A stretch of 62,186 nt of DNA from Nostoc sp. S13 (GCF_029379315.1 NZ_JAQYWQ010000025.1:1-62186), one strand, 5' to 3'. Shown: positions 33,682-43,502, numbered from the stretch's first letter. The notes: a model not told the origin generated them from the sequence alone. Numbers and translations are program-made.

Positions 33682-36597
33682 TTAAGATGGTCTTAAATCG
33701 TTAGATAATTCCACAATACCCCTAGACCCATCAATCCTAACTCGTTGACCATCTTGCAGGAGCCATGTAGCGCCTCGAACATCCATCACAGCCGGAATCC
33801 CATATTCACGAGCCACGATCGCACCGTGAGAAAGCCGTCCACCAACTTCGGCAATTAATCCTCCAGCCCTTAATAATAAAGGTGCCCAGCCGGAATCTGT
33901 GTAAGGTACTACCAAAATCGTATCTCGGTCAATCTCTGGCAAGTCTTGTAAATTTCGCAACACCTTCACTTTACCTTCGGCTTGTCCGTGACTGGCTCCA
34001 ATGCCTTGTAAGATTTGGTCAGAGTAGATCACAGAGGGAGCTAAGGGGTGAGGGGGTGTATTGCCGTAAACTAAAAAGGGTACTTGGATGATCTCGCTAT
34101 CTTGCCGGAATTGCGATCGCCTCAATTCTATTAACTTATCCAACTGCTGAATTAATCTGGAATCTCCACCCACAGCTAGACGGCGCACTTCATCAAAGTT
34201 TAGAAAAAAGATATCTCCTGTTTTCTTGAGTAAACCGGACTTTAGCCAAATCTTTTCTAAAGCGAGAAAACTCCAACGCAATTCAGCCAAAAGCCGGGAA
34301 TAAACTTCGGTAACTCGTCCTTTGATATCTACACGCCGTTGCACAAAAGAGCGTTTGGGCTTATCGGCAAAGATGCTATTAATCGCGTCTTTAGCGCCTG
34401 ATTGTGGTTCGTTACCCTGCATTAACTGCACAAACATCTGCTTAATCATCTGGGGATTCTCTCGCCAAGTGGTAACGGAGATATCAGTTCCCACTTCACT
34501 TAAATAGCCGTAATCCTGAAGCAATTCGTTAAATTCTTGTAGGATCTTCTCTCCCTCTGGGGTTTGCTTTAATTGCTCAAATACCTGCTGTGGCTCAAAC
34601 TTAAGCAATACCTCCTTGGCATCTGTAGCTATTGCACTCAGCGATCGCAATGCCGCGATCTCTGGGGTAACGCTGTGATCAATTTGGTCATCCTTCACCC
34701 GAAAAATTCCCTGGCGGAGGGCAACGCTCAAGGGAGCTAAAATACTGTAATACGTACCATGACGCAGCAACTCCAAAATAAAGTCAATTCTTGCCAACAG
34801 CTTGGATGGTTCCAAGTAATCTATATCTGACTGCGCCAACTGCGACAACCCAGGAATGAACCGTTTGTGATAATCCCGCTTGAAGTCTTTTTCTAAACTT
34901 AATTCCCGCTTCAGCAACTTCCCTAGTCCTGGCAAATTTTCCCAAGTTGACTCCCAAGACGGCTTACTTAATTTAGCTCCTCTGGTTAAAAATTCCAAAC
35001 TTGACGATGGCAGTCCCATGCGGAGAAAAATATCTCCTAACAGGGATGCATTAAAATAAGCTCTGGAATAGTGCAGAGTTGCTGTTTCGGCGAAATCTAA
35101 CCCCAAAGTGCGTTCGCCCAAAACTAAAGTAAAAAGTTCTCCCCAAACTCCACAAGTTAAGGGACGATTAATCGACCATGTTAAGGGGTGAATTACTCCG
35201 GGAATCACTTCCGCGGCGATTTTGCGTGTCCACATGGGCAGCAGAGTAGTAATCGGTCGTGCTTGCAACACCCAGAGTGTTTGACCGTCATAACTCCACT
35301 CTATATCTTGAGGAGTGCCATGATAACGTTTTTCGAGTCGGTAGGCTAAGTATGCAACTTGCTTGATTAATGCTTGTGGTACTCGTCCTTCACCCTCTAA
35401 TTGTACAGAGGAAGAATTTTCTGTTTCCAGGACAAAAGCGCGATATTGTTCTGGTGTAACTTTTCCCGAAACAACTTGCGTCGGGCTGCCTAGAAGGGCT
35501 TCAATGATGATTGCGTCACCTTGCTGAGTAACGGGATCGCGGCTGAAAGCAACACCAGAATAGATACTCTGGACTTGTTGTTGAATTAACACAGCCATTG
35601 CTGTATCATTTAAGCCGCGATCGCGCCGATATTGCACGGCAGATGGATGATTGTAGGAAGCTTGAACTTGGGCGATCGCTGACTGCAATGCCTGTGGACT
35701 GATCACATTTAAAACTGTTTCATACTGCCCAGCCGCAGAAGAGTGTTCTGAGTCTTCTCCAATGGCAGAAGAACGAACCACCAAGGGAGATAATTCTGAT
35801 GGCTGGAGAAATTCTGTCAATAGTTCGGGATCGTCGATTGGGGGAAGTACCCACCCCTTTGGGACTGGATAGCCCCAGCGCTTAATTTGAGATAATGTCG
35901 CCGCCTTTTCTCCGACAATGGCAGCATCCAACTCTTCATCTAGAGAAACCATCGTGCGTTGGCGTAGCCCGTCGTAGACATCGCTGCGTAAAAATTCCAA
36001 CATCGCTTGCGATTCTGTTTGTGCCTGTTGGGCTGGCAGATTCAGATCATCAGGAATTTTTGTATAAATCCAGCCCATTAAACCAGCTAAGGCAACAGCA
36101 GCAAACATTCTGGGGATATCGCTAATGTGCAGAAGCGCCACAAATAGAGGAAAGAGAAGCAAAACCCCAAATTTAACGACCTGTCTTGATTGCAGAATTG
36201 TAAAGCTAATACCTGCAAAGAAAAATACAAACATTGCCACTAGTGGATCATGTACCACAAATCCCCAAACAACATTTGTCGTACCTGCCCCTCTGCCTAT
36301 CGAGTATCTACCTATTACTAGAGCGATGAGGGCAATCAATTCCCAAAACGATCCATCTGGGAAGAAAACGCGGGTGAGTAAGACTGCGGCAACTCCTTTA
36401 AAAGCTTCTGACAAGACTGCCAGAATTCCCACAAACCTACCGCCGTGATAAAAGGCAGCTGATACACTGATGTTTCTTGTACCAACTTGTGATAATCGTT
36501 TGTGCGTAAGCGCGTAAGTAATCCATGCAATCAGGGGTAATCCGCCCAAGAGGGGGCAGACAATTAAAATAACTAAGATACCCCAAGGTTCAAACAT
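33682..36597 (-). CDS. Fusion of PlsY-like membrane domain and PEP-synthase/PPDK-like enzyme
   Basis: This 971-aa protein has about six N-terminal membrane helices (residues 1-190) resembling glycerol-3-phosphate acyltransferase PlsY, with VGTRNISVSAAF and IGRGAGTTNVVWG in place of the usual phosphate-binding motifs, which look modified. After a linker comes an ATP-grasp domain of the pyruvate-phosphate dikinase type (SLDEELDAAIVGEKAATLSQIKRWGYPVPKGWVL, VVRSSAIGEDSEHSSAAGQYETVLNV, IEWSYDGQTLWVLQARPIT), a long helical region and a C-terminal phospho-His swivelling domain (VGGRLSHGAIVAREYGIPAVM, His in LSHGA). The C-terminal PEP-binding barrel of true PPDK is missing. I recall such fusions in cyanobacteria annotated as acyltransferases. 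Whether it makes lysophosphatidate or phosphorylates another substrate is open. Confidence 0.8.
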   Translation of the reverse strand: MFEPWGILVILIVCPLLGGLPLIAWITYALTHKRLSQVGTRNISVSAAFYHGGRFVGILAVLSEAFKGVAAVLLTRVFFPDGSFWELIALIALVIGRYSIGRGAGTTNVVWGFVVHDPLVAMFVFFFAGISFTILQSRQVVKFGVLLLFPLFVALLHISDIPRMFAAVALAGLMGWIYTKIPDDLNLPAQQAQTESQAMLEFLRSDVYDGLRQRTMVSLDEELDAAIVGEKAATLSQIKRWGYPVPKGWVLPPIDDPELLTEFLQPSELSPLVVRSSAIGEDSEHSSAAGQYETVLNVISPQALQSAIAQVQASYNHPSAVQYRRDRGLNDTAMAVLIQQQVQSIYSGVAFSRDPVTQQGDAIIIEALLGSPTQVVSGKVTPEQYRAFVLETENSSSVQLEGEGRVPQALIKQVAYLAYRLEKRYHGTPQDIEWSYDGQTLWVLQARPITTLLPMWTRKIAAEVIPGVIHPLTWSINRPLTCGVWGELFTLVLGERTLGLDFAETATLHYSRAYFNASLLGDIFLRMGLPSSSLEFLTRGAKLSKPSWESTWENLPGLGKLLKRELSLEKDFKRDYHKRFIPGLSQLAQSDIDYLEPSKLLARIDFILELLRHGTYYSILAPLSVALRQGIFRVKDDQIDHSVTPEIAALRSLSAIATDAKEVLLKFEPQQVFEQLKQTPEGEKILQEFNELLQDYGYLSEVGTDISVTTWRENPQMIKQMFVQLMQGNEPQSGAKDAINSIFADKPKRSFVQRRVDIKGRVTEVYSRLLAELRWSFLALEKIWLKSGLLKKTGDIFFLNFDEVRRLAVGGDSRLIQQLDKLIELRRSQFRQDSEIIQVPFLVYGNTPPHPLAPSVIYSDQILQGIGASHGQAEGKVKVLRNLQDLPEIDRDTILVVPYTDSGWAPLLLRAGGLIAEVGGRLSHGAIVAREYGIPAVMDVRGATWLLQDGQRVRIDGSRGIVELSNDLRPS

Positions 36598-36772
36598 TCT
36601 GGATTTTGGATTTTAGATTTAAATTTTCCATCTAAAACCTCAAATCTAAAATCTAAAGTTTTTCTGAAATTTTTGATGGTTAATAGGGCGTTTTTATTTA
36701 CTAGTTGTTAAATGGACACTTGGCTACGACGGAAACCGTTTTTGCCAGTGTCCTTTTAGGCTACTAATGGTT
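36598..36772. other. Spacer with low-complexity and terminator
   Basis: Contains a palindromic low-complexity stretch of ttttagattt and aaatctaaaat pieces followed by the terminator at 36714-36753. Confidence 0.5.
36714..36753. terminator. Hairpin terminator candidate
   Basis: Arms ggacacttggc and gccagtgtcc pair with one bulge, enclosing a smaller acgg-aaa-ccgt hairpin. The plus strand continues with TTTTAGG. The hairpin lies 20 bases beyond the small membrane protein gene on the minus strand and downstream side of it, so it can end that transcript. Confidence 0.5.
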
Positions 36773-36913
36773 TTAGTTTAGCGCATAGGCAGCTTGCAGC
36801 GCCCAGATGATCAGAGCAGCGATCGATCCCAGAAGCAACACGGTAGAGATAGTGACTACTTTTGGAGAATCTGCACCCTCAAATTTCATAATTCCTCGAT
36901 TTAAGTCGGACAT
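36773..36913 (-). CDS. 46-aa single-helix membrane protein
   Basis: The frame from the ATG at 36911-36913 encodes 46 residues beginning MSDLNRGIMKFEGADSPKVV and ending in a hydrophobic helix, STVLLLGSIAALIIWALQAAYAL. An AGAGGA ribosome-binding site lies about 10 bases upstream. The form is that of the small photosynthetic-membrane proteins of cyanobacteria (Psb, Pet or Ndh low-molecular-mass subunits), and I recall similar conserved sequences, but I cannot assign it to a named subunit. It has its own promoter space and terminator. Confidence 0.65.
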   Translation of the reverse strand: MSDLNRGIMKFEGADSPKVVTISTVLLLGSIAALIIWALQAAYALN

Positions 36914-37190
36914 AGCTTTGTAATCCTCTTTTGTTGGAGCATGAAACATTTGTCCGTCTTGATTGTAGTCCTTCTATTTACGGATGATGTTAAATTCCTA
37001 ATATTATTTTGTTTAAGCTTGGCAATTTTTCCATCACCATAATTACTTATTTCTTTAGAGGTATTAATCTTATTTTTACAATGATGGGAAGCAGGGGAGC
37101 AGGGGAGAAATAACTAATGCCCAATACCCCATACCCAATCTTGGTCAATATGTACTAAAATCAAGGACTTGAGTCACAAAGAGAGCAATC

Positions 37191-38651
37191 ATGGCATCCA
37201 TCCGCGAGTTGCACCAACAACTAGTTAAAAAAGAACGTTCTGCCGTTGAAATTACCCAAGAAGCTTTAGAACGCATTCAAGCGTTAGAGCCAAAATTGCA
37301 CAGCTTTTTATGTGTGACAGCAGAACGGGCATTAGAGCAGGCGGGTGCTGTGGATGCCAAAATTGCTGCGGGAGAAGAAATTGGGCTGCTAGCAGGGATT
37401 CCTGTGGGAATCAAGGACAATTTATGTACCAAGGGAATTCCTACCACCTGCGCCTCCCGAATTTTGGAAAATTTTGTGCCGCCTTATGAATCAACGGCGA
37501 CGCAAAAACTGGCAGATGTTGGGACGGTAATGGTAGGTAAAACCAACTTGGATGAGTTTGCAATGGGTAGTTCCACCGAAAACTCTGCATACCAAGTCAC
37601 GGCTAATCCTTGGGATTTATCACGAGTTCCGGGTGGTTCTTCGGGAGGTTCGGCGGCGGCGGTGTCGGCCCAAGAATGTGTGGTTGCTCTTGGTTCTGAT
37701 ACTGGCGGTTCGATTCGCCAACCAGCATCTTTTTGCGGTGTGGTGGGAATGAAACCGACTTATGGTTTGGTTTCTCGTTATGGTTTGGTGGCTTACGCTT
37801 CGTCTTTGGATCAAATTGGGCCATTTGCAAACACAGTAGAAGATGCTGCAATATTATTAAGTGCGATCGCCGGTTACGATCCCAAAGACTCTACCAGCCT
37901 GAAAGTTGCTATTCCCAACTATGCCGCCAGCTTAAAACCAGACTTAAAACCCAGAGGTCAACTAAAAATTGGGATCATTAAAGAAACTTTTGGTGAAGGT
38001 TTGGACTCTGTAGTGGAACAAGCTGTTACTAAAGCAGTAGATCAACTACAAAGTTTGGGAGCGGAGATTCAGATAGTATCCTGTCCCCGCTTTCGCTATG
38101 GTTTACCTACCTACTACATCATCGCCCCCTCAGAAGCGTCAGCAAACCTGGCTCGTTACGATGGCGTTAAATATGGATACCGCGCTCCTGATGCGGATAA
38201 TCTGCTATCGATGTACACTCGTACCCGTGCCACAGGTTTTGGTACAGAAGTCAAACGCCGGATTATGATCGGCACTTACGCACTTTCGGCTGGCTATTAT
38301 GATGCCTACTACCTGAAAGCTCAAAAAGTCCGCACCCTGATTAAACAAGACTTTGAAAGGGCTTTTGGCGTGGTTGATATCTTAGTTTGTCCCACATCTC
38401 CCACTACAGCATTCAAAGCAGGGGAAAAAACTACTGACCCCTTGAGTATGTATTTAACTGACTTGATGACTATTCCTGTGAATCTTGCTGGTTTACCTAG
38501 TTTAAGTTTGCCATGTGGTTTTGATGATCAGGGGCTACCGATAGGATTACAACTAATTGGCAATGTGCTGCGAGAAGACCAACTGTTTCAGGTAGCTTAC
38601 GCTTATGAGCAATCCACTACTTGGCATCTGCGTAAACCGGAAATATCTTGA
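37191..38651 (+). CDS. gatA: Aspartyl/glutamyl-tRNA amidotransferase subunit A
   Basis: GatA (486 aa) is the amidase subunit of the GatCAB complex that converts Glu-tRNA(Gln) or Asp-tRNA(Asn) to the amidated form. The catalytic Lys-Ser-Ser triad is in [27 protein letters not shown] and [16 protein letters not shown]. The C-terminal part has [18 protein letters not shown]. Length is standard. ATG start; it stands alone, with gatB and gatC elsewhere, as is usual in cyanobacteria. Confidence 0.97.
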   Translation: MASIRELHQQLVKKERSAVEITQEALERIQALEPKLHSFLCVTAERALEQAGAVDAKIAAGEEIGLLAGIPVGIKDNLCTKGIPTTCASRILENFVPPYESTATQKLADVGTVMVGKTNLDEFAMGSSTENSAYQVTANPWDLSRVPGGSSGGSAAAVSAQECVVALGSDTGGSIRQPASFCGVVGMKPTYGLVSRYGLVAYASSLDQIGPFANTVEDAAILLSAIAGYDPKDSTSLKVAIPNYAASLKPDLKPRGQLKIGIIKETFGEGLDSVVEQAVTKAVDQLQSLGAEIQIVSCPRFRYGLPTYYIIAPSEASANLARYDGVKYGYRAPDADNLLSMYTRTRATGFGTEVKRRIMIGTYALSAGYYDAYYLKAQKVRTLIKQDFERAFGVVDILVCPTSPTTAFKAGEKTTDPLSMYLTDLMTIPVNLAGLPSLSLPCGFDDQGLPIGLQLIGNVLREDQLFQVAYAYEQSTTWHLRKPEIS

Positions 38652-38897
38652 AAATGGGCATTGGGCAATTCAATTTTAGATTTGGGATTTTAGATTTTGG
38701 ATTAAATTTTAATTCTTTAATACATCTTAAAAAGTTTGCTCAAACTCTTCCACCCCCCTTCGGGTGAACCACTTTGCTTATGCCGGTAAACCCGTCCACC
38801 GCAAGTGGTTCACCCCACGCAACTTTTGTCTCCGACACGCTACGCAAACGCAAAATCTAAAATATAAAATTTTTACTCCCCACTTTCTCATTACTGT
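38652..38897. repeat. Repeat patch downstream of gatA
   Basis: The stretch contains tttagatttt-type low complexity and a GC-rich patch (ccttcgggtgaaccactt with a partial complement aagtggttcaccccac), plus tccgacacgctacgc, a piece shared with other dispersed repeats in the window. No gene. Confidence 0.5.
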
Positions 38898-39386
38898 TCA
38901 CCGATTAGTGACCATTGACTGTTGACCATTGACTTTTGGAGTCAGGGTTTCAGATGTAATTTGTGGTGGATTAAGTGTATATAAAAGACCAGCAGATGCA
39001 GCTACTAATAATAGAATGTAGGTAACAACAAGAGGTATGTATATATTTGCTTTATTATCTGAATTATTATGATTATTATTGGAGTCTTGGCGGACAACAT
39101 TGCTTATAAGAGCATGTGATAAAGCATTTCCATCCAGTCCTAAAGCATCTCCATAGCGACGGATGAATCCTTGAACAAAAATAGGCTCAGGCAATTCTTC
39201 AAACCGTTCTTCTTCTAAAGCTTGCAAAACACCTGCTCGAATCAGTGTTTGAGCAGCTATTTTTTCTATGGGTATAGATTTTTCTTGTCTAACTTGTCGC
39301 AAGTGTGTGGTTATTTCCTTTAGCTGTTCTGCTTGAGCTTGGTTTAAGAACATCACTGTCTTCTCCTGCATGGGCTTACTATTCAT
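38898..39386 (-). CDS. RodZ-like helix-turn-helix membrane protein
   Basis: This 162-aa protein has an N-terminal HTH_25 domain (LKEITTHLRQVRQEKSIPIEKIAAQTLIRAGVLQALEEERFEELPEPIFVQGFIRRYGDALGL), an Asn-rich linker and one membrane helix (IPLVVTYILLLVAASAGLLYTL). It has the cytoplasmic and membrane parts of RodZ, which ties MreB to the cell wall machinery, but lacks the large periplasmic domain, leaving about 25 residues outside. It is common in cyanobacteria as a RodZ-family protein. The HTH here is used for protein contact rather than DNA binding in RodZ. Confidence 0.78.
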   Translation of the reverse strand: MNSKPMQEKTVMFLNQAQAEQLKEITTHLRQVRQEKSIPIEKIAAQTLIRAGVLQALEEERFEELPEPIFVQGFIRRYGDALGLDGNALSHALISNVVRQDSNNNHNNSDNKANIYIPLVVTYILLLVAASAGLLYTLNPPQITSETLTPKVNGQQSMVTNR

Positions 39387-39723
39387 ATAGTTAGTGAGAA
39401 GACTTAAATGTGCATACGTATTTTTACTGAATAATTGTTTTTAGTAAAAAGTTTTTTGAGAATGGTTAAAGCCTAGATTTAAAAATCTAGAGCTGCCAAT
39501 ACTCAGTATTTATTCTATTTAGATGTATACTTTATAATAAAACTAGGGTATAGAAATTAATAAGCTGCAATTTATAATACAAGTATTTTCCCAACTGCTA
39601 CTCTGGGCTGGGATAATTGCAGCGATCGCTATTACCAAAAGAGAGAGTGGGGAAGAAGCAGGGAGTAGGGGGGAAAGAGCTAATTTTTAATTCTTCCCAA
39701 TGCCCAATGCCCAATGCCCAACG
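39387..39723. other. Gene-free spacer with low-complexity patches
   Basis: AT-rich sequence followed by gggagtagggggg and tgcccaatgcccaatgccca near 39660-39720, the 7-bp short repeats typical of Nostoc. No gene or structure. Confidence 0.55.
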
Positions 39724-40458
39724 TTAGAATGGGCTTGCCGTCGGGCGGATAATCACTTCATTGACATCGACATCATCCGGCTGGGACACAGCATACAAAA
39801 CGGCTCTAGCGATCGCTTCCGCAGTGAGCGCAGTTTTGCGGAGTTCTTTCAAGAAGCCTTTTGCTGACTCCTCCGTGATATCAGAGCCAAGTTCAGTCTT
39901 AACCACGCCAGGGGATATGATTGTAACGCGAATATTTTTCGATTCTTGACGCAATCCTTCGGATATGGCCCAAACAGCGTATTTTGTCGCGGAATAGACT
40001 GCGCTCGTAGGGCCCACCATATGCGCGGCGATAGATGCGGTATTGATAAACTGTCCACCACCTTGCGCTTCCATGATCGGCAAACCCGCAGCAATACCAT
40101 TCAACACGCCGTGGATGTTCACATTAATCATGTTGTCCCACTCTTCGACTTTCAGGGCAGTCATCAGCGATAGGGGCATCACGCCTGCATTGTTAAAGAT
40201 GACATCGACGCGACCAAACTTATCTTTGGCGAAGTGAATGAACGCTTTCATATCCTCACGATTCGCGACATCCACCGCTTTGAATTCTGCTGTATTACCC
40301 TGGTTACGGATTTCCTCGATAATCTTTTCTAGCTTTTGGGTGCGCCGTGCCCCTAGAACAACGTTTGCACCGTTTTTGGCGAGTAACTTAGCGGTGGCTT
40401 CACCGATGCCGCTACTGGCTCCAGTGATCGCAATGACTTTATTTTCTACGTTTAACAT
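39724..40458 (-). CDS. Short-chain dehydrogenase/reductase (SDR)
   Basis: The 244-aa classical SDR has the NAD(P)-binding motif ITGASSGIGEATA (residues 11-23), NNAGV, and the catalytic Ser and YSATKYAV (Tyr-x-x-x-Lys). LGARRTQKLEKII shows Arg residues after beta-2 that favour NADP. Substrate is unknown; the closest remembered families are the general YdfG-like SDRs. It is divergent from an AraC-type regulator (187 bp between), which suggests that the regulator controls it. Confidence 0.92.
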   Translation of the reverse strand: MLNVENKVIAITGASSGIGEATAKLLAKNGANVVLGARRTQKLEKIIEEIRNQGNTAEFKAVDVANREDMKAFIHFAKDKFGRVDVIFNNAGVMPLSLMTALKVEEWDNMINVNIHGVLNGIAAGLPIMEAQGGGQFINTASIAAHMVGPTSAVYSATKYAVWAISEGLRQESKNIRVTIISPGVVKTELGSDITEESAKGFLKELRKTALTAEAIARAVLYAVSQPDDVDVNEVIIRPTASPF

Positions 40459-40645
40459 GGTTATTTTTTCCTCTGTTGAGGTTGATTTGAATTTTGGATG
40501 TGTTCATCGTATGAGTAAGTGCAAAGGTTTGAAATACACAGACCTCGCGGTTTATTGCCTAATTCTCCAAATCAAGATTTTATCCATAGATATTGATGTT
40601 CTACAATGCGTAAGTCCTAGATGATTAAATTAATCGAAAAACATT

Positions 40646-41581
40646 GTGGCGATCAAAATCATCAACCAAGTCATAAACCAAAGTGCGATCGCTCATCAAT
40701 GTCAAGAATTGGCGGCACTAGTCACTCGTCACACCGATGGCAAAGGGAACGGTTTTCATAAAACAGCTATTGAGCAGCTGGAATTTCAGCGAGAATCATC
40801 TGTTTCCACTACACTACAGGGTGTCTGCGAACCTATCCTCGCCATCCTTGTGCAGGGCAAAAAGGAAGCGTTGCTGGGTGAGGAAACTTATCTTTATGGC
40901 GCGGCTCAATATCTGGTCGTCTCGGTTGATTTGCCACTGAGCGCGTTTATTGTTGAGGCAACCTTAGACCAACCGTATTTAGGATTCAAGCTGAATCTAG
41001 ATCCACGTCAACTCTGCGACATTATTACTGCTCAAACCAGTGTGATTGAGGGTAAGAAGAAGAACTCTGTCAGAGGCTTATTTGTCAGCACCGTCGATAC
41101 ACCATTGCTCGATTGTGCTATGAGACTGACACGGCTTTTGGATACGCCGCAGGATATCCCTATCCTAGCGCCGATGATTATCAGCGAAATCTATTATCGC
41201 CTTTTAATGGGTGAACAGGGCGAAGCTGTCCGCCAGATTGCGACATCTGGCAGCAACATGCAGCGCATCGCCGAGGTGATAAAACTCATCAAGGGTGATT
41301 TTACAAAGCCGATGCGGGTTGAGGAGCTAGCTGGGCAGGCAAATATGTCTCCTTCATCTTTCCATCACCATTTCAAGTCAGTGACATCAATGAGTCCGCT
41401 TCAATATCAAAAGCAATTAAGACTATTAGAAGCACGTCGCCTGATGCTTGCCGAAAACTCCGATGCCGCCAATGCTGCCTATCAGGTGGGTTATGAAAGC
41501 CCCTCACAGTTCAGCCGCGAATATTCCCGCATGTTTGGTGCGCCGCCAGTAAGGGATATTGAACGTTTACGCACAGCCTGA
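40646..41581 (+). CDS. AraC-family transcriptional regulator
   Basis: The 311-aa regulator has an AraC_N-type ligand-binding part (QGVCEPILAILVQGKKEALLGEETYLYGAAQYLVVSVDLPLSAFIVEA) and a C-terminal double helix-turn-helix (RVEELAGQANMSPSSFHHHFKSVTSMSPLQYQKQLRLLEARRLML and NAAYQVGYESPSQFSREYSRMFGAPP). The start is GTG at 40646 as tracked; no ATG is better placed. It lies head-to-head with the SDR gene, the usual arrangement for an SDR activated by an AraC protein in response to a small molecule. Confidence 0.9.
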   Translation: MAIKIINQVINQSAIAHQCQELAALVTRHTDGKGNGFHKTAIEQLEFQRESSVSTTLQGVCEPILAILVQGKKEALLGEETYLYGAAQYLVVSVDLPLSAFIVEATLDQPYLGFKLNLDPRQLCDIITAQTSVIEGKKKNSVRGLFVSTVDTPLLDCAMRLTRLLDTPQDIPILAPMIISEIYYRLLMGEQGEAVRQIATSGSNMQRIAEVIKLIKGDFTKPMRVEELAGQANMSPSSFHHHFKSVTSMSPLQYQKQLRLLEARRLMLAENSDAANAAYQVGYESPSQFSREYSRMFGAPPVRDIERLRTA

Positions 41582-41691
41582 GCATAGACTGTCTAAGCCT
41601 TCATCAGCTTTGATTAGCTTTGGGTTGCCGCAGGCATCGCTTGTAGTGTTGGCATAATTCCTTACTTCAAAAATCTTCATCAAAATTCTAT

Positions 41692-41724
41692 TCCGATATA
41701 TCGCGATATATTCCGATATATCGT
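41692..41724. promoter_or_regulatory. Palindromic operator upstream of the PadR gene
   Basis: A perfect 16-base palindrome atatatcgcgatatat (41696-41711) is flanked by a second cgatatatcg (41714-41723); the first copy of that decamer is at 41694-41703. The block ends about 33 bases before the padR start codon, next to a tatagt that could be a -10 box. Such a doubled operator next to a PadR gene suggests autoregulation. Confidence 0.65.
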
Positions 41725-41755
41725 ATAGTAGAGAAAGTTGATTTGAGATTCATTT

Positions 41756-42382
41756 ATGTTTAGACACTTTCGGTCACGTTTAGGGACACCTGCATGGGCA
41801 GGAGTTAATGAAGACGATTCATTGTTTGTCAGGTCTTGGTTTGGGCATGGCAAGCATCATGGTAGAGATCATGGCAAACACTTCGGCAATGAAATGTTTG
41901 GTCGTGGTTGGGGAGATGAACATCGGACTCGCAGAGGTGACATCAAGTTCATCCTGCTGGAATTGTTATCCGAGCATCCTAGTCATGGTTACGACCTGAT
42001 TAAAGAGATGGAAACTCGTTATGGTGGTTTCCGTCGCCTCAGTCCTGGCTCAGTGTATCCAACACTGCAATTACTGGAGGAAGGTGGTTATCTTAAGAGC
42101 GCACAGGAAGGTGGCAAGCGGATTTACACGATTACGGATGAGGGTAGACAATTATTGGCAGAACGTGCCCAACAGGAAACTTCAGACTCTCCTTGGGATA
42201 CCTTTAAAAGTTTCGTGACAGGTAAGCCCCAAGAGTTTATTGAGTTACGAAATGCCGCAACAGAATTAGCTGCTGTAGTGGTGCAGGTTGCTCGCAGTGG
42301 CAATATGGAGCGAATAAATCAGGTGCGTGAGCTTTTAGAGCAAGTTAAACGGGAAATTTACGCGATTTTGGCTGAAAAGTAA
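41756..42382 (+). CDS. PadR-family transcriptional regulator
   Basis: The 208-aa protein has a winged-helix PadR domain (RRGDIKFILLELLSEHPSHGYDLIKEMETRYGGFRRLSPGSVYPTLQLLEEGGYLKSAQEGGKRIYTITDEGRQLL) with the usual C-terminal helix (ELAAVVVQVARSGNMERINQVRELLEQVKREIY). The N-terminal 60 residues are unusually rich in His and Gly (GHGKHHGRDHGKHFGNEMFGRGWGDEHR), possibly a metal-binding extension. ATG start; the palindromic operator is 33 bases upstream. The controlled gene besides itself is unknown, but nearby transporters or membrane proteins are typical targets. Confidence 0.9.
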   Translation: MFRHFRSRLGTPAWAGVNEDDSLFVRSWFGHGKHHGRDHGKHFGNEMFGRGWGDEHRTRRGDIKFILLELLSEHPSHGYDLIKEMETRYGGFRRLSPGSVYPTLQLLEEGGYLKSAQEGGKRIYTITDEGRQLLAERAQQETSDSPWDTFKSFVTGKPQEFIELRNAATELAAVVVQVARSGNMERINQVRELLEQVKREIYAILAEK

Positions 42383-42575
42383 GTGGCGTACAGATGTAGA
42401 GGCGTACAGCTAGCTGTGCGCCCTATATCATAGGTATTTCGTAATAATGGTATTGCGATCGCACTTCACACCTAGGCTGGACGCAAAAATATCTGATCCA
42501 GTTCTCAAACTATATCTTTTTGACACTGCCGGTAAAGCAACAGAAATATATAATTGTTGTTTACACATCACAAGC

Positions 42576-43496
42576 ATGGCAGTGTTGATCGGACGAGATT
42601 TATTAAGTCTGGCGGACATCAGTCCAACAGAACTTCAAGAACTCCTGCAATTGGCAACTCAACTTAAATCACAACAGTTGAAGTTGCAGTGTAATAAAGT
42701 TTTGGGGTTATTGTTCTCCAAAGCTTCAACTCGGACGCGGGTAAGTTTTACTGTGGCGATGTATCAACTGGGTGGACAAGTAATCGATCTCAACCCCAAT
42801 GTCACTCAAGTTAGTCGCGGGGAACCTTTGCAGGATACGGCGCGGGTGTTAGATCGATATCTGGATATTTTGGCAATTCGCACTTTTGCACACCAGGAGT
42901 TGAAAACTTTTGCTCACTATGCCAAGATTCCGGTAATTAATGCGCTGACTGATGCAGAACATCCCTGTCAGGTATTAGCGGATTTATTGACGATTCAAGA
43001 AGGCTTTGGTAGTCTTGCTGGGTTAACTTTAACCTACGTGGGCGATGGGAACAATGTGGCTAATTCTCTGATGTTAGGCTGTGCTTTGGTGGGGATGAAT
43101 GTTAGAATTGCCACTCCTAGCGGATATGAGCCAGATTCTCAGATTGTAGAACAAGCAAGAGCGATCGCTAATCATAAAACTGAAGTTATCCTCACTCATG
43201 ATCCAGAATTAGCCGCTAAGGGAGCTGCTGTACTTTATACTGATGTTTGGGCGAGTATGGGGCAAGAAGCAGAAGCAGATAACCGGATGCCAATTTTCCA
43301 GCCTTACCAAATTTCAGAGCAGCTATTAAGCCTTGCTGATCCAGAGGCAATTGTTTTACACTGTTTACCAGCCCATCGTGGTGAAGAAATTACCGAAGCA
43401 GTTATTGAAGGTTCTCAATCACGAGTTTGGGAACAGGCAGAAAATCGTTTGCACGCCCAAAAAGCTTTGCTTGCAAGTATTTTAGGGGCAGAATGA
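42576..43496 (+). CDS. argF: Ornithine carbamoyltransferase
   Basis: The 306-aa enzyme makes citrulline from ornithine and carbamoyl phosphate in arginine synthesis. Motifs present are FSKASTRTRVSF (carbamoyl-phosphate binding), HPCQVLADLLTI, and HCLPAHRGEEITE with the active-site Cys. The frame is open further upstream to 42447, but the ATG at 42576 (MAVLIGRDLLSLAD) is the family start. It is a single gene with a palindromic element beyond its stop. Confidence 0.96.
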   Translation: MAVLIGRDLLSLADISPTELQELLQLATQLKSQQLKLQCNKVLGLLFSKASTRTRVSFTVAMYQLGGQVIDLNPNVTQVSRGEPLQDTARVLDRYLDILAIRTFAHQELKTFAHYAKIPVINALTDAEHPCQVLADLLTIQEGFGSLAGLTLTYVGDGNNVANSLMLGCALVGMNVRIATPSGYEPDSQIVEQARAIANHKTEVILTHDPELAAKGAAVLYTDVWASMGQEAEADNRMPIFQPYQISEQLLSLADPEAIVLHCLPAHRGEEITEAVIEGSQSRVWEQAENRLHAQKALLASILGAE

Positions 43497-43502
43497 AAGG
43501 AG

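Noticed and set aside
37603..37981. Several frames of 64-82 codons over gatA
   Set aside because: They are shadows in other frames caused by the Gly/Ser-rich amidase region.
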